Shown here: positions 22,164 through 32,661 of the stretch, in pieces | Layout of the letters: every line of letters begins with the position of its first letter | How positions within the stretch are numbered: position 1 is the stretch's first letter | Source of the DNA: Escallonia rubra | Taxonomy: Eukaryota; Streptophyta; Magnoliopsida; Escalloniales; Escalloniaceae | NCBI GenBank assembly: GCA_033065855.1 | Contig: JAVXUO010001110.1 | Location: 1 to 64,000, forward strand | DNA length: 64,000 nt | Reading direction: 5' to 3' | Translations under genes and position numbers: made by a program | The notes under the pieces: generated by a model | What the model saw: only the letters and a program-made list of their open reading frames with translations | Told to the model about the DNA's origin: nothing | Database searches by the model: none

Positions 22164-23819
22164 ATGGTGAGAACTCCATGCTGTGACAAAAGTGGATTGA
22201 AGAAGGGAACTTGGACTCCTGAGGAAGATAAGAAGTTAATCGCTTATGTTACTAAACATGGCTGCTGGAACTGGCGTCAACTTCCCAAGTATGCAGGTAC
22301 CACTTAAAAGGAACCTAGAGAAAAGCCTAATTCTAGTATTCCTGTAGCTTAACTTCATTAATTCTGGTAGTACATGCTTAATTGAAGTGATTCTCCAATT
22401 CTTCTTCTTCTTCTTTTTTTTTTCTTTTCTTGCATGAATGATATTTCTTTACGTGTTTCAGTTTCATGATATATCATGAAACTGAAACGTAAGATATGCC
22501 GTGATAAATTAGGGTTCTTGGCATCGCGTTCATCTTCTTCTAATGCTCTCATGTAATACGATTGCCTTCTGAAGGACTGTCGAGGTGTGGGAAAAGTTGC
22601 AGACTGCGATGGATGAACTATTTGCGGCCAAACATCAAAAGAGGAAATTATAGCAAACAAGAAGAGGATCTCATTGTCAACTTGCACGCATCGCTTGGGA
22701 ATAGGTATTCTGACAAGAAACATTCTACCCACATACATTACCATGATCTCCTCTTTCTTACTTAAAGATTTTAGGGGCTTTAACACTCATGTAATTTCTA
22801 GTATAGCTGCATAGCCCAAACTTCTTTTTGTTCATTTCGCATCACAAAGGGTGCTTGGATATTAGATTGATGATCCAACACCAAACAAAATACGCATGCA
22901 TGTTAAGCTGGAAGATTGTTTTTGCAAGAAAGCAGGCAAAGGGCGGCCAGGCAAATAGATGAAAACTTACACAGAAAGTACTTCTCACCGTGAAAATCAA
23001 GACATCCAACCAATTTATTGGTGTTTGTACAATTAACTGCGTGTTTGTTTTTGTGGCGAAGAAGAAAGAAAGGAAAGTAAAACGTTATAAAACTTGACAA
23101 ACGCAACTATTTTGTCTCTAACGCAATTATTTTGTCTCGCTGCGGTGTCCTCTAGAAACTGGTGCAGGTGATAGGCAAGAAACAGACCTATCCTTTGGAC
23201 CTGGTGCATGCATGTGGCTGGCTCGTTTACCCTGCTAAGTAGTGCATATACATAAATATCTACTTGAGCCATCAAATTGTAAAATGCTACGCAGCTCAAT
23301 TACCAGCCAATCTGTGTCAGAGTTTCATACTTCTCTTGTTTTTTCAGATGGTCAGCCATTGCCGCTCAATTACCAGGGAGAACAGACAATGAGGTTAAGA
23401 ATCACTGGCACACTTACCTCAAAAAACGCTCGGGCCAAAATTCAATCTCCCGTGACTCAAAACTGAGCTCCAAGAAAGACGCGATCATCCAAAAGAAACT
23501 GTTGAAACCCGAACTTTCTCATTTACATAATGCAACCCACCAAATTCTCGAAAGCTCCCCATTTTTGCCACAAACATCTTCAAGCGAGCTTTCATCTTCC
23601 GCTTCGGGAACAGACTGCACAACCCGCGCCACAGAAGATGACGTGTCACCTATGGAAATGTTTGCAGATATCGGGGGGAATTTTTGGACTGAAGTGTTTT
23701 TGGCAGACAATTACCCCACAAATGAACATTTCCTGGCGCCGTTGATCGAGCCTGGAGTTTTATATCCACCTTCTCCTATCATTGGGGAAGAGTTGTTTAG
23801 CTTGTATGGTTTACAATGA
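22164..23819 (+). CDS. R2R3-MYB transcription factor, 244 aa, three exons
   Basis: Exons are 22164-22296, 22575-22704 (130 bases, the canonical R2R3 second exon) and 23348-23819. GT/AG borders join in frame to 245 codons including the stop. The ATG follows a GAGA-rich leader and starts [16 protein letters not shown]2 runs about residues 13-63 with the spaced tryptophans, and R3 about 66-116 with [33 protein letters not shown] joins them. The C-terminal half is acidic and Ser/Thr-rich with [11 protein letters not shown], a plausible activation region. Known: R2R3-MYBs bind CNGTTR or ACC-type sites in the nucleus and control plant metabolism, stress and development. The DNA-binding domain resembles the MYB13/14/15-like group, but subgroup assignment by eye is tentative. 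No bHLH-interaction motif was recognised. The gene looks intact. Confidence 0.93.
22455..22488. repeat. 34-bp perfect palindrome in MYB intron 1
   Basis: The two halves GTTTCAGTTTCATGATA and its reverse complement meet without a spacer; one base outside is inserted before the match resumes (ACGT). It lies near the middle of the first intron and could extrude as a cruciform or fold as an RNA hairpin. Confidence 0.9.
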
Positions 23820-24604
23820 AGGAAGCACTTCCTTGCTGATGTGCAAATTTCAAGAAATAGGAGTTACCCTCACTTATATGTTATTTTTACCTTCTCTCAC
23901 TGCTCATAAAAGTACGGTGACTCAAGGTTGTTCTATTGTAATTTCAAACAAGTTTGAAATGCAAAAACATATTTTTGTAATAATTTTAGTGACAAATGAT
24001 TGTCACTAAAAGAGTTTTGCCGCTGTTGCTAAAATTTGTAGTAACAATATTTTGTTGCTAAAATGAATTTAATTAGCAATATTTTTCTATACTAGAGAAG
24101 TGTTGTACGACGAAGAATTCTAGTCCAACCTTCTCGTGCCAAAACCTTATTAGAGTTGGTGAACCTTTCTTATTACATGCTGAATTTGAGTGAGATTTAT
24201 TTGGTCGAAAACCAGAGGCTACATTAAGTTACTACTTATTCTCAAATCTTTAATTATTAAAAAATTAGTCCAATAATGTGTATCATGCTTTAACACTCTT
24301 CCTCACATGCAATTCACACGGAGAGATAAATTTAGGTACACTATCATCAACTGCAAATGAACAGACTGTAAATTACACTATGATAAAGGGGGACCAAATA
24401 AGCAAGAGGGAAGAGCAGAACCAAACCTTACCAAACTAGAGTTCTGATACTATATTAAGTACCAATTTTTTAAAAAAACTTAAGTTATTACAGAATAAAC
24501 CTAATAATATATATGATGCTTTAATAGGATAAGTGCATTACATCTAAATCTTATGGAGAGTTTACATTCAATGTCAGACCCTTTCTTATTGGCCTTCTTC
24601 CTAT
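23820..24604. other. 3' flank of MYB gene, no gene; CACTA-like subterminal words
   Basis: From about 23985 to 24080 there are repeated words such as GTCACTAAAAG and TTGCTAAAAT, reminiscent of CACTA subterminal repeats seen elsewhere in this window. No terminal CACTA motif was found. The rest is AT-rich. Confidence 0.35.
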
Positions 24605-25264
24605 ATCCCCCGTAGTGGTGAGCACGGTTCGGTTTGTTCAGTTTGAGGGTTAAACCGCAAACCAAACCGTTACCCCTCGGTTGAAAAATGGTGCACTGAA
24701 CCAAACCAAACACCATCAGTTTGGACGGTTCAATTTGGTCGGTTTAAACGGTTCGGTTTAGTCGGTTTGGATCGGTTTGCATCCACTTAAAGACGACGTT
24801 CATTTGCAAACTTCTATTAGATCTAACAGTGATTAAAAATTGAAGTTATATGTTTTTTAAATTGCATATAATCTTGTTACATTCGATATATAAGTGCACT
24901 TTGATGTATGAGAAAGAATGATTAAATAGAGAACATTTATTGGTCACGGATTTTTTTTGTTATAAGTGTTCTCACTATTTTCTTTTCTTATATCTTTCAA
25001 GATTTGTATGTATGGATTTACTTACTACCGTATATGTGAAATTATTAATAAATGGTACTAAAAGTAGAGTAACATATCATAAGTCAGTTCAGTTTGGTTT
25101 GGAATCGGTTTAAAAAATGTGAACCATGAACCAAACCGAATCAAGGTCGGTTTGAGAAATGTGAAACCCAACTATTAATATCTTTGGACGGTTCGGATTT
25201 GATTGATTCGGTTTGAGCAGTTCAGATCGGTTTGAGCGGTCTGATGCTCACCATTACGGGGGAT
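24605..25264. mobile_element. hAT-like MITE with GGTTCGG repeats
   Basis: The left end ATCCCCCGTAGTGGTGAGCA matches the inverse of the right end with one or two differences. Inside, GGTTCGGTTT/CGGTTTGG motifs are repeated near both ends, a pattern familiar from plant hAT-type MITEs. A target duplication was not resolved because a further GGGGGATTCCCCC palindrome follows the right end. Non-coding. Confidence 0.65.
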
Positions 25265-25700
25265 TGCGGGGGATTCCCCCGCAATGGTAAGCCTTACCGG
25301 TTGTTGCCTTGAGTTTTTAGGGTCGAATGGTAGACCCTCAAAACTAGAATTAGGTTTTTAAATAAAATCATCAATGTAACTAGTCTTGAATTTGCTCTCA
25401 AAGGTTCTAGGGTTGATCCTCTAGCATTGCATAGACACTATAGATTCAAATATGAGGTTTAAAGGCAAAGCCATTTTCAAAATAAGGATAAACTTAGGAG
25501 TAGGAGGAAGTAGTGTTGGAAAATAAACTTGTTTTAGCTTTTAGATTGGTCATTAGTGCGATATGTTAGTGGGTTATCAAGTTATGTGCTAGTGGTGTGT
25601 AAGTTACAAATGCATTAGTGATATGTGCTTAGAGCAAGTAGTGAGCTAATAAGTTGTTGAACTAGTGGGTTATTGGTAACTTAATTGCTTGTCTAAGAGT
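25265..25700. other. Intergenic, no gene recognised
   Basis: A short palindrome (TTGCGGGGGATTCCCCCGCAA, split at its centre GAT) sits at about 25264-25284. The remainder shows nothing supportable before the copia fossil. Confidence 0.4.
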
Positions 25701-27597
25701 GACATAGAAACTCTTAGAAAAAGGCTATGAAATTGTTATGAAAAATCGTAGTCTTTTCATGAAAGATCCACTTGAAAATTTGGTTGTTAATGTTCCTATG
25801 ACAAGAAAGCGGGTGTTCTTTTAAGTATTCAAAGTGATGTCGCTAAATGTTTGAAGAGTTGCGTTAGAGATTCATCTTGGCTTTGGCATCTAAGGATTAG
25901 GCACCTGCATTTTGGAGGACTAATTTTGTTGTCTATAAAGGAGATGATAAAAGGATCGCCTCATATTAATCATCCAAATCAGCTTTGTGAAGGGTGCATT
26001 TTCGGCAAGCAATTCCGTAAAAGTTTTCCAAAGGAAGTTAATTCAAGAGCCACAAAGCCACTTCAACTTGTTCACTTGCATGTTTGTTGGCCAATCAATC
26101 CACCCTCACTTGTTAAAAACAATTTTTTTTGTTTATTGATTATTTTAGCCGCAAGGCGTGTTTATTTTCTTAAAGAAAAATCAGAGGTGTTTGTCGTTTC
26201 AAGAGGGTTAAGGCTCTTGTTTGAGGAGAAAGTGGTTATGATGTCAAGGCTATAAGATCCTATAGAGGAGACAAATTCACATCAAATGCTTTTAAAAGGT
26301 ATTGTGAAGAAAATAGAATTCGCCATCCTTTAACAATTCCAAGGTCCCACACAACAAAAATGGCATCGCCGAGAGGAAGAGTAGAACCATTCTCAACATG
26401 GCCCGGAGTCTATTGAAGACCAAAAGAATGCCCAAAGAGTTGGAGTAGAAGCTGCTGATTGTGCAGTCCACTTTGTCCCTCTCAAAGTGTTGAAGGTGAG
26501 ACACCATAAGAAGCATGGCATGGAAGAAGCCAAGTGTCTCTCATTTGCGAATTTTTTGTAGCATTGCTTATACGCATGTATCAGATGAGAAGCGGTCCAA
26601 GCTTGATGATAAAAGTGAGAAGTATGTTTTCATTGGCTACGACTCGAGGTCCAAAGGCTACTAGCTTTATAACCCAAGCAATGAAAAGATCATTGTCAGT
26701 TGGGATGTTATATTTGATGTAAGTGCATGGGAATGGAACATTCCGCAAGAAAGTTACAATATTTTCCTTTTTCATGATAGGGAGGAGTAAGAAGATGAAG
26801 ATACGGAAATGGTCATTTCTCCTTTGTCTTCTCCTCAAGTTTCCACACAAGAGGAAGCTTCACCTACTTCAAGTTAGAGTCCACAATGTCGCACAAGTAG
26901 CCTTCACGAGATATGAAGAAACATAAGAGGTAACTCAAAGAATAGGTGATTTGACTCTTTTTTTGTATTTCTGGTGATATTGAACATTTGAGTTTGAGGA
27001 AATGGCTAAAGAAAAGAAATGGAAAAAACGATGGATGAAGAAATTCAATCCATAGAGAAAAACAACACACGGGAGCTGACCATACTTTCAAAAGACCAAA
27101 AAGCAATTAGAATCAAATGGGTGTATAAAGCCAAGAAGAATGCAAGAGGTGAAATAGAGAGGTACAAAAAGCAAGGTTTGTTGCGAAAAGTTATAACCAA
27201 CGACATGGTGTTGACTATGATGAGGTATTTGCACCCGTTGCTCGCTTAGAAACTATTAGATTAATAATTTGGTGGCACAAAATGGTTGAAAAATCCATCA
27301 AATGGACGTAAAATTGGCCTTTTTAAATGGCCTCCTTGAAGAGAAGGTGTATGTTGAGAAACCCACGGGCTTTGTCATGAAAGGGCAAGAAGACAAAGTT
27401 CTTAAGTTGATGAAAACATTCTATGACCAAGAGTTAGGAATAGTAGATTTGACAAGTATTTTCAAGCCAATAACTTCTCCAAGTGTCCTCACGAGCATGC
27501 TCTTTATGCAAAAGTGAGTGGTGATGGAGATATCTTACTTGCTTGCTTGTATAAACATTACTTTCTTTTTATAGGGAATAACCAAAGCATGTTTAAG
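25700..27597 (+). mobile_element. Ty1/copia retrotransposon fossil (GAG-pre-integrase, integrase, start of RT)
   Basis: Translated pieces show the order expected of copia pol. First a GAG-pre-integrase zinc motif (WLWHLRIRHL ... CEGCIFGKQ), then integrase segments, then the copia-type linker, then the beginning of the reverse transcriptase ([34 protein letters not shown]). It is clearly broken, with several interruptions, and no LTRs were identified. The right side ends abruptly at about 27597 against CACTA-type sequence. An old degraded copy. Confidence 0.82.
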
Positions 27598-27714
27598 GTA
27601 GCGACGATATTTTCCGTCACTAAAAATTCCCATCGCTTTGGCTTTTAGCGACATACTTTTAGCAACAGAATATTCCGTCGCAAAAAGTCCTATCATAAAA
27701 GCCCTAATTTTTCC

Positions 27715-28550
27715 CTCTTCTTTCCACAGCCGCGGATGAAGTCCATCCCCCTCCACTCCCATTCTCTCAGCTCCACAGCCCACTGCCTCTGTCGCCTCCA
27801 ACAGCCACCGACCACCGCCTCTATCTCTTTTCTCCGACGTATCTGTTAATGCGCAAATAACCCACCTCCACTGCCTCCAACTGCAACGTCGCCGCCCCCT
27901 CCATCTTGGAATGTCGCCGTCGCCTCCATCATCTTTCTTTGGCAGATCTACCACTGCACTGGGTATGTCATCTACCACCGCCTCCATCTCTCAAATCTAC
28001 CCCTATTATTTGACTTGATGTGTTAGATACCACACTATTTGATGCGAAATGATGTTAGATGGCTTTAAGTTTTGTTGATGAGCAAATTCAGCCTTGGAGT
28101 GTTAAATGCTTGAATCTCTATGATAGTCTGCTATTTGAGATTGTCATTCGGTTACCCAATAGATAAATTCAGCTTTGCCCCTGTAGAAGCAAATTGAGAT
28201 TGTCATTTATTGTTTTATTGATTTCATTGATGGTATTAGCAATTTTGTTGAGATTGTCATCTTTTCTACTAGCAGATTGATGAATGAGGCTAGTTTGGTA
28301 TAAATTTAAATCAAGATCGAACTAGTAGCAGATTAATGAATAAGGCTTTGCACTTCTATCTATGTACTTTTTCCTTGTGATTTCTGTATGTTAAAGTTGA
28401 AGTATAAGTGTTTGAGCTAGGTGTGTTAGAATTTTAGGGTTTGCTGTTGATTGGGGCCATGTCTTATATCTCGAGTCAATTTGGTATTTTGTTTCATCTG
28501 GATCAAACTATGAGATAATGGAAGCTAATGTCACAATTGTCAGAGATACC
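27715..28550. other. GC-rich then AT-rich internal part of CACTA A, no gene
   Basis: The first 280 bases are rich in CCACC/CGCC on +, like the 5' region of the other CACTA elements at 48190-48410 and, inverted, 39540-39790. No domain was recognised. The rest is AT-rich. Confidence 0.5.
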
Positions 28551-28555
28551 GCCAA

Positions 28556-30360
28556 AATGGCATGCTAAACTAATAGCAAATTAGCCATTAATTTAAGTAA
28601 ACCAAATTAACCCTAATCAAACCATAATTATCCATAATCTATCCAATTAATAGTAATTAACCCCGAGTAACCCTAATTGAACGAATTAATCCCAATTGAC
28701 CCTGACTGAACCAATTAATTATAATTAATCCTTATACAACCTAATTGAACCAATTAGCCCTAATTAATCCCGATTTATCCTAATTGAACCAATAAACCCT
28801 AATTAGCCCTTATTAATCCTAATTGAATCAATTAACCGTAATTAGCCCCGATTAAACCTAGTTGAACCAGTTAACCTTAATCCCTAAACCCTAATTAAAT
28901 CCTAATTAGCCCGGATAAACCCTAATTACTTCTAATGAAGCCTAATTAATCGAAGAACATCCAAATTACTCGAATTACATCCGAATTAGCCTAATAAAGC
29001 CTAAGTACATCCAAATTACTCAAAGTACATGTTAGAATTATTATGATTTAATTTTTTGTGAAATGTCCTTTATTCCATTAAATGCAAAACTTACATGCCT
29101 ATGTTTATGTACGTTCTACATAGTACACTAAACCTTCAATTAATATGTCGTATCCCTATTTCATCAATCCATCATTCCCTGCTTAGTGCTATATTCTTGG
29201 CATTTGCTGTGACTTGTTGAATTATTCTGATTATAGTTAATTAGAATTATTTTTTTCTCAAGTTATTCTGATGTCGAAGTGTTCTTTCTGATTTTTAGAA
29301 TTGTTGTAATGTGAGTTTTAGAAATTGATGCCGTAGCCCCTTTGATTGATAGTTGGAAGTTATATGAAAATTGAATCCCTCTATAAGGGGTAACTGTAAG
29401 AAAATAATTTTTATTAACCCCGTTTAACCCCTAACACATCCCTACGCAACCCTAATTAACTATAATTAACCCTAATTAACCCTGATTCCCCATAATTAAA
29501 CCTAGTTAACCCTGAACAACCCTAATTAACCCGGATTAACTGTAATTAACTCCGATTCACCCTTATTAGACCTAATTAACTTATATTAAACCTAAATAAC
29601 CCTGATTAGCCCTAAGTAAACATAATTAACCCTGATTAACCCTAATTAGCCCTGATTAACCCTAATTTAACCCCGATTATCCCCTAACACATTTCTAGGT
29701 AACCCTAATTAACCCTAACTAAACTCTATTTAAACTCTATTAATATATTCCTAATTAACCATAATTATCCTAAGTACAATCTAACCCTAACTATATACTT
29801 AAACCCTGGACTCAATTAGAGGTGGGACAATATCAGCTCTGCGAATGAACTCAACGAATTCTAAAGTGACTCAATCACAGTTAACCCTAATTAACACATT
29901 AACTCTAATTAACCTTAATTCGCTCTTACTTAAACTCTAATTAACAATAGTTAAGTCTAATTAAACTCATTTAACCTTATTTAGGTCGAATTAGCCCTCA
30001 TTAGCATTAACCCTATTTAACTCGAATTAGCCTTATTAGCCCTAATCGGCCCTAATTAGCCCTAATTAAAACTAATTAACCATAATTAATATTAGTCAAG
30101 CCTAATTTACTGTTAATTTAATCTCTAATCAACCCTAATCACTGCTGATTAACCTAATTAAACCTTGATTGTCTTGATAAATCGTAGACAAACCCTAATT
30201 AAACCCAGTTAGGGTAATTAATTGTAATATGTTCTAATTAGGCTCAACTAGCCCTAAGTTGCTTGAATTAGCCTGAATTAATCCCTGAATAACACTAATT
30301 GAGTCTAATTAAATGCAATTAACTGTAATCAACCTTAAATAGCTCGAATTGCCCCTAATT
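28556..30360. repeat. Degenerate AACCCTAATTA array with telo-box motifs
   Basis: About 1.8 kb built from variants of AACCCTAATT in changing order. Exact telo-box words AAACCCTAA occur at 28794, 28886, 28917 and 30190. A non-array stretch lies at about 29035-29400. It resembles, but is not, telomeric CCCTAAA sequence. The inverse form (TTAGGGTTAATC) is found at 31390-31750 and 34390-35010. Confidence 0.85.
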
Positions 30361-30404
30361 AACACATAAACTCCGCATTTTCACCTTAATTAGCTCTTAT
30401 CTAT

Positions 30405-30848
30405 TTAGGTTCGGTACAAAATCATTTGGTTATAGTGAATTTGAGCAGATAAATTAAATCATCATTCATAAATCCTTCAATATGTAACGATCCACAAAAT
30501 CAGGATTCTCAAGTAAACCCGGTGCTTTTGGTTGGTATGTGATGGACTCAAAAATTTTCCTTAGCGCGTCATGTTGAACCATCTCGTCTAAGATCTTATC
30601 TTTCGAGACTTCAGATAACACTTTTGGTTCGCAACTCTCCATGTCTGCAGAAGACTTTCTGAGACAAATTTAAAGTCTTCCTCAGCCCGTCGTAAACATT
30701 TCCTGCCCTCCATTGTTCCTGAGGTAATTAGATGGTATATATACACAGTTTTCTTCTGACCAATCCTGTATGCCCGACATATGGTTTATTTTTCAACTGA
30801 TGGGTTCCAACCAATATCAAGCAAAACAACTCTCGACGCCCCAACCAG
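30405..30848 (-). pseudogene. SNF2 helicase C-terminal fragment, CLASSY-like (left arm)
   Basis: The minus strand translates to GASRVVLLDIGWNPSVEK, a stop, then TICRAYRIGQKKTVYIYHLI, which are SNF2/SF2 helicase motifs V-VI, followed by a tail containing VLSEVSKDKILDEMVQHD. The tail resembles plant CLASSY/DRD1-type remodellers, which work in RNA-directed DNA methylation; that assignment is from memory of the family. It has at least one stop and one frame change and covers only the C-terminal end, so it is a captured gene fragment, not a gene. Confidence 0.75.
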
Positions 30849-30950
30849 GGCCGATTAGGGCTAATTCGAGCTAAATAGGGTTATTGCTAATGAGGGCTAA
30901 TTCGAGCTAAATGAGGTTTGAAAGGCAAGCTATGTGGGGCATAAATTTGG

Positions 30951-31373
30951 TTGGGGCGACGAGATTTGTGTTGCAATCCATCAGTTGAAAGGAAAGTCAT
31001 ATGTCGGGCATACGAGATCGGTCTGAAGAAAACTGTGTGTATTTATCATCTAATTACCTCAGGAACAATGGAGGGAAGGGAATGTTGGCTACAGGCTGAG
31101 AAAGATCTTTTGTCTCAAAAAGTCTTCTCTTCTGCAGACATGGAGAGTTGCGAGCCAAAAGTATTATCTGAAGTCCCGGAAGATAAGATCTTTGACGAGA
31201 TGGTTCAACATGACGAGCTGATGGAAATTTTTGAGTCCATTACTTACCAACCAAAAGCACTGGGTTTACTTGAGAATCCCGATTTAGTGGATCGTAAGAT
31301 ATTAAAGGATTTAGGAATGATGATTTTCTCTACTCAAGTTCACTATAACCAAATGATTTTATACCGAACCTAA
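30951..31373 (+). pseudogene. SNF2 helicase C-terminal fragment, CLASSY-like (right arm)
   Basis: This is the inverted copy of the left arm. It keeps an open frame of 140 codons with NPSVERKVICRAYEIGLKKT, YHLITSGTMEGRECW and EVPEDKIFDEMVQHDELMEI. It lacks the motif V part present in the left arm because of a small deletion, and the RIGQ box reads EIGL, so helicase function is not expected. It may be transcribed as part of a CACTA transcript; that is inference. Confidence 0.75.
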
Positions 31374-31749
31374 ATAGATAATAGCTAATTAAGGTGAAAA
31401 TGTCAAGTTAATGCGTTAATTAGGGGCAATTAGGGCAATTCGAGCTATTTAGGGTTGATTACAGTTAATTACGTTTAATGTGACTCAATTAGTGTTATTC
31501 AGGGATTAATTGGGCTAATTCGGGCTAGTTGAGCCTAATTAGAACATATTACATTTAATTACCTAACTGGATTTAATTATAATTTGTCTACGATTTATCA
31601 GGACAATCAGGGTTTAATTAGGTTAATCAGCAGTGATTAGGGCAGATTAGAGATTAAATTAATAGTAAATTAGGATTAATTAATGTTAATCAGTTTAAAT
31701 TAGGGCTAATCAGAGTTTAAATTAACAATAAATTAGGGTTAATCAATTT

Positions 31750-32250
31750 TAATTATATGACTGCACGTGCCGTGATAAGAGCATCGTGATAAAAGTGTCC
31801 CCACCCCCTGCTGCATCTCCACAGACGCAGACACCGACCCTGGAGCGCTCGTCGTTACATGAGGACGAGGTCTGTTGCGTTGCTGCTGTGGTTTATAGGA
31901 GGATCAGGGCGCATAATCAGGTACAACCACTATACACGTTTAATTATTGAAAATATACGATTGTTATCGAGATTATTACGTCTATGCCTTTACATGTAGG
32001 GCACTGCTGCATCCGGGACTCGCCGAACCCTGATCAGCCCTTCCACTCCTAGAACTTTGTATCCCGCTCCTGTGCCCCCTCCCCCCAAACTTGTACTCGC
32101 TTCCCCTACTCTATTAGTGTACCCCGCTCTCGTGCCCTCTTGAATTTTGTATACATTTTATTGTTGGATTGTAATTGTAAGATTGTTGTTGTTGGATTGT
32201 GATAACAATGTTTAGGTATAAAAAAATTAATTTTTTTTAAAAAAAATTAG
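31750..32250. other. Captured-looking GC-rich segment in CACTA A, no gene recognised
   Basis: Two GC-rich blocks (31790-31920 and 31995-32150) are split by an AT-rich part that begins and ends like an intron (GGTACA ... TGTAG|GGC). The short peptides show no domain known to me. It could be the exon remnant of another captured gene. Confidence 0.35.
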
Positions 32251-32661
32251 TTTGACTTTTAGCGACAGACTTTATTCCGTTGCTAAAAGTTTACTTATTG
32301 TGAAGGAACGATTTTTTGCGATGGAATTTCTGTCGCTAAAGCTTTATACGACGAAATTTAGCGATGGAATTTCGTCGTTAAATATTTTACGTAATAAATT
32401 ATTACAAAAAAAATTAATTAATTAAAATACAGAAAATAGAATTAGTGACGAAAACGCCGTTGGCAATTGTGTTTGTATGTCCGTCGTTGAAGGTGGACTT
32501 TAGGCGACGTATTGAAATAATTGGTCGCAAAACTTTTAGAGACGGGGTTGTAGGCAACGAAGTTTTAGCGACGGGTAGTCCGTCGCTAAAACTCTTTTCC
32601 GAGGATTAAGTAATTTTAGTGACGGAATTTTCCTTCGCTAAAAGTCCTTTTTCTTGTCGTG

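Larger units (their letters stand above)
30060..31745. repeat. 1.7-kb near-palindrome: two ~0.8-kb inverted arms, ~97-bp spacer
   Basis: The arm 30060-30848 is the inverse of 30946-31745 with scattered differences, including words such as GAGATGGTTCAACATGACG and CTCAGGAACAATGGAG. The arms cover a SNF2-family gene fragment plus flanking AACCCTAATT-type array. Transcription through both arms would give a long imperfect hairpin RNA. Confidence 0.9.
27598..32661. mobile_element. CACTA-type element (A) with AACCCTAATT arrays and captured SNF2 fragments
   Basis: Both ends carry TAGCGACGGA-type subterminal repeats (27600-27690 and 32260-32645). The right terminus ends CTTGTCGTG at 32661, one base away from the CACTA consensus inverse CTTGTAGTG; the expected left CACTA tip is not visible and may be lost. 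It contains a GC-rich pseudo-coding stretch (27715-27990), long AACCCTAATT-like arrays and an inverted pair of SNF2 helicase fragments. It encodes no transposase and so looks non-autonomous. The right end lies inside the transposase remnant of a second CACTA element, so A inserted into it or recombined with it. Confidence 0.65.

Noticed and set aside
30951-31373. A small functional SNF2-type gene
   Set aside because: Only the C-terminal tip is present, its motif VI is altered and it is one arm of an inverted repeat inside a CACTA element.
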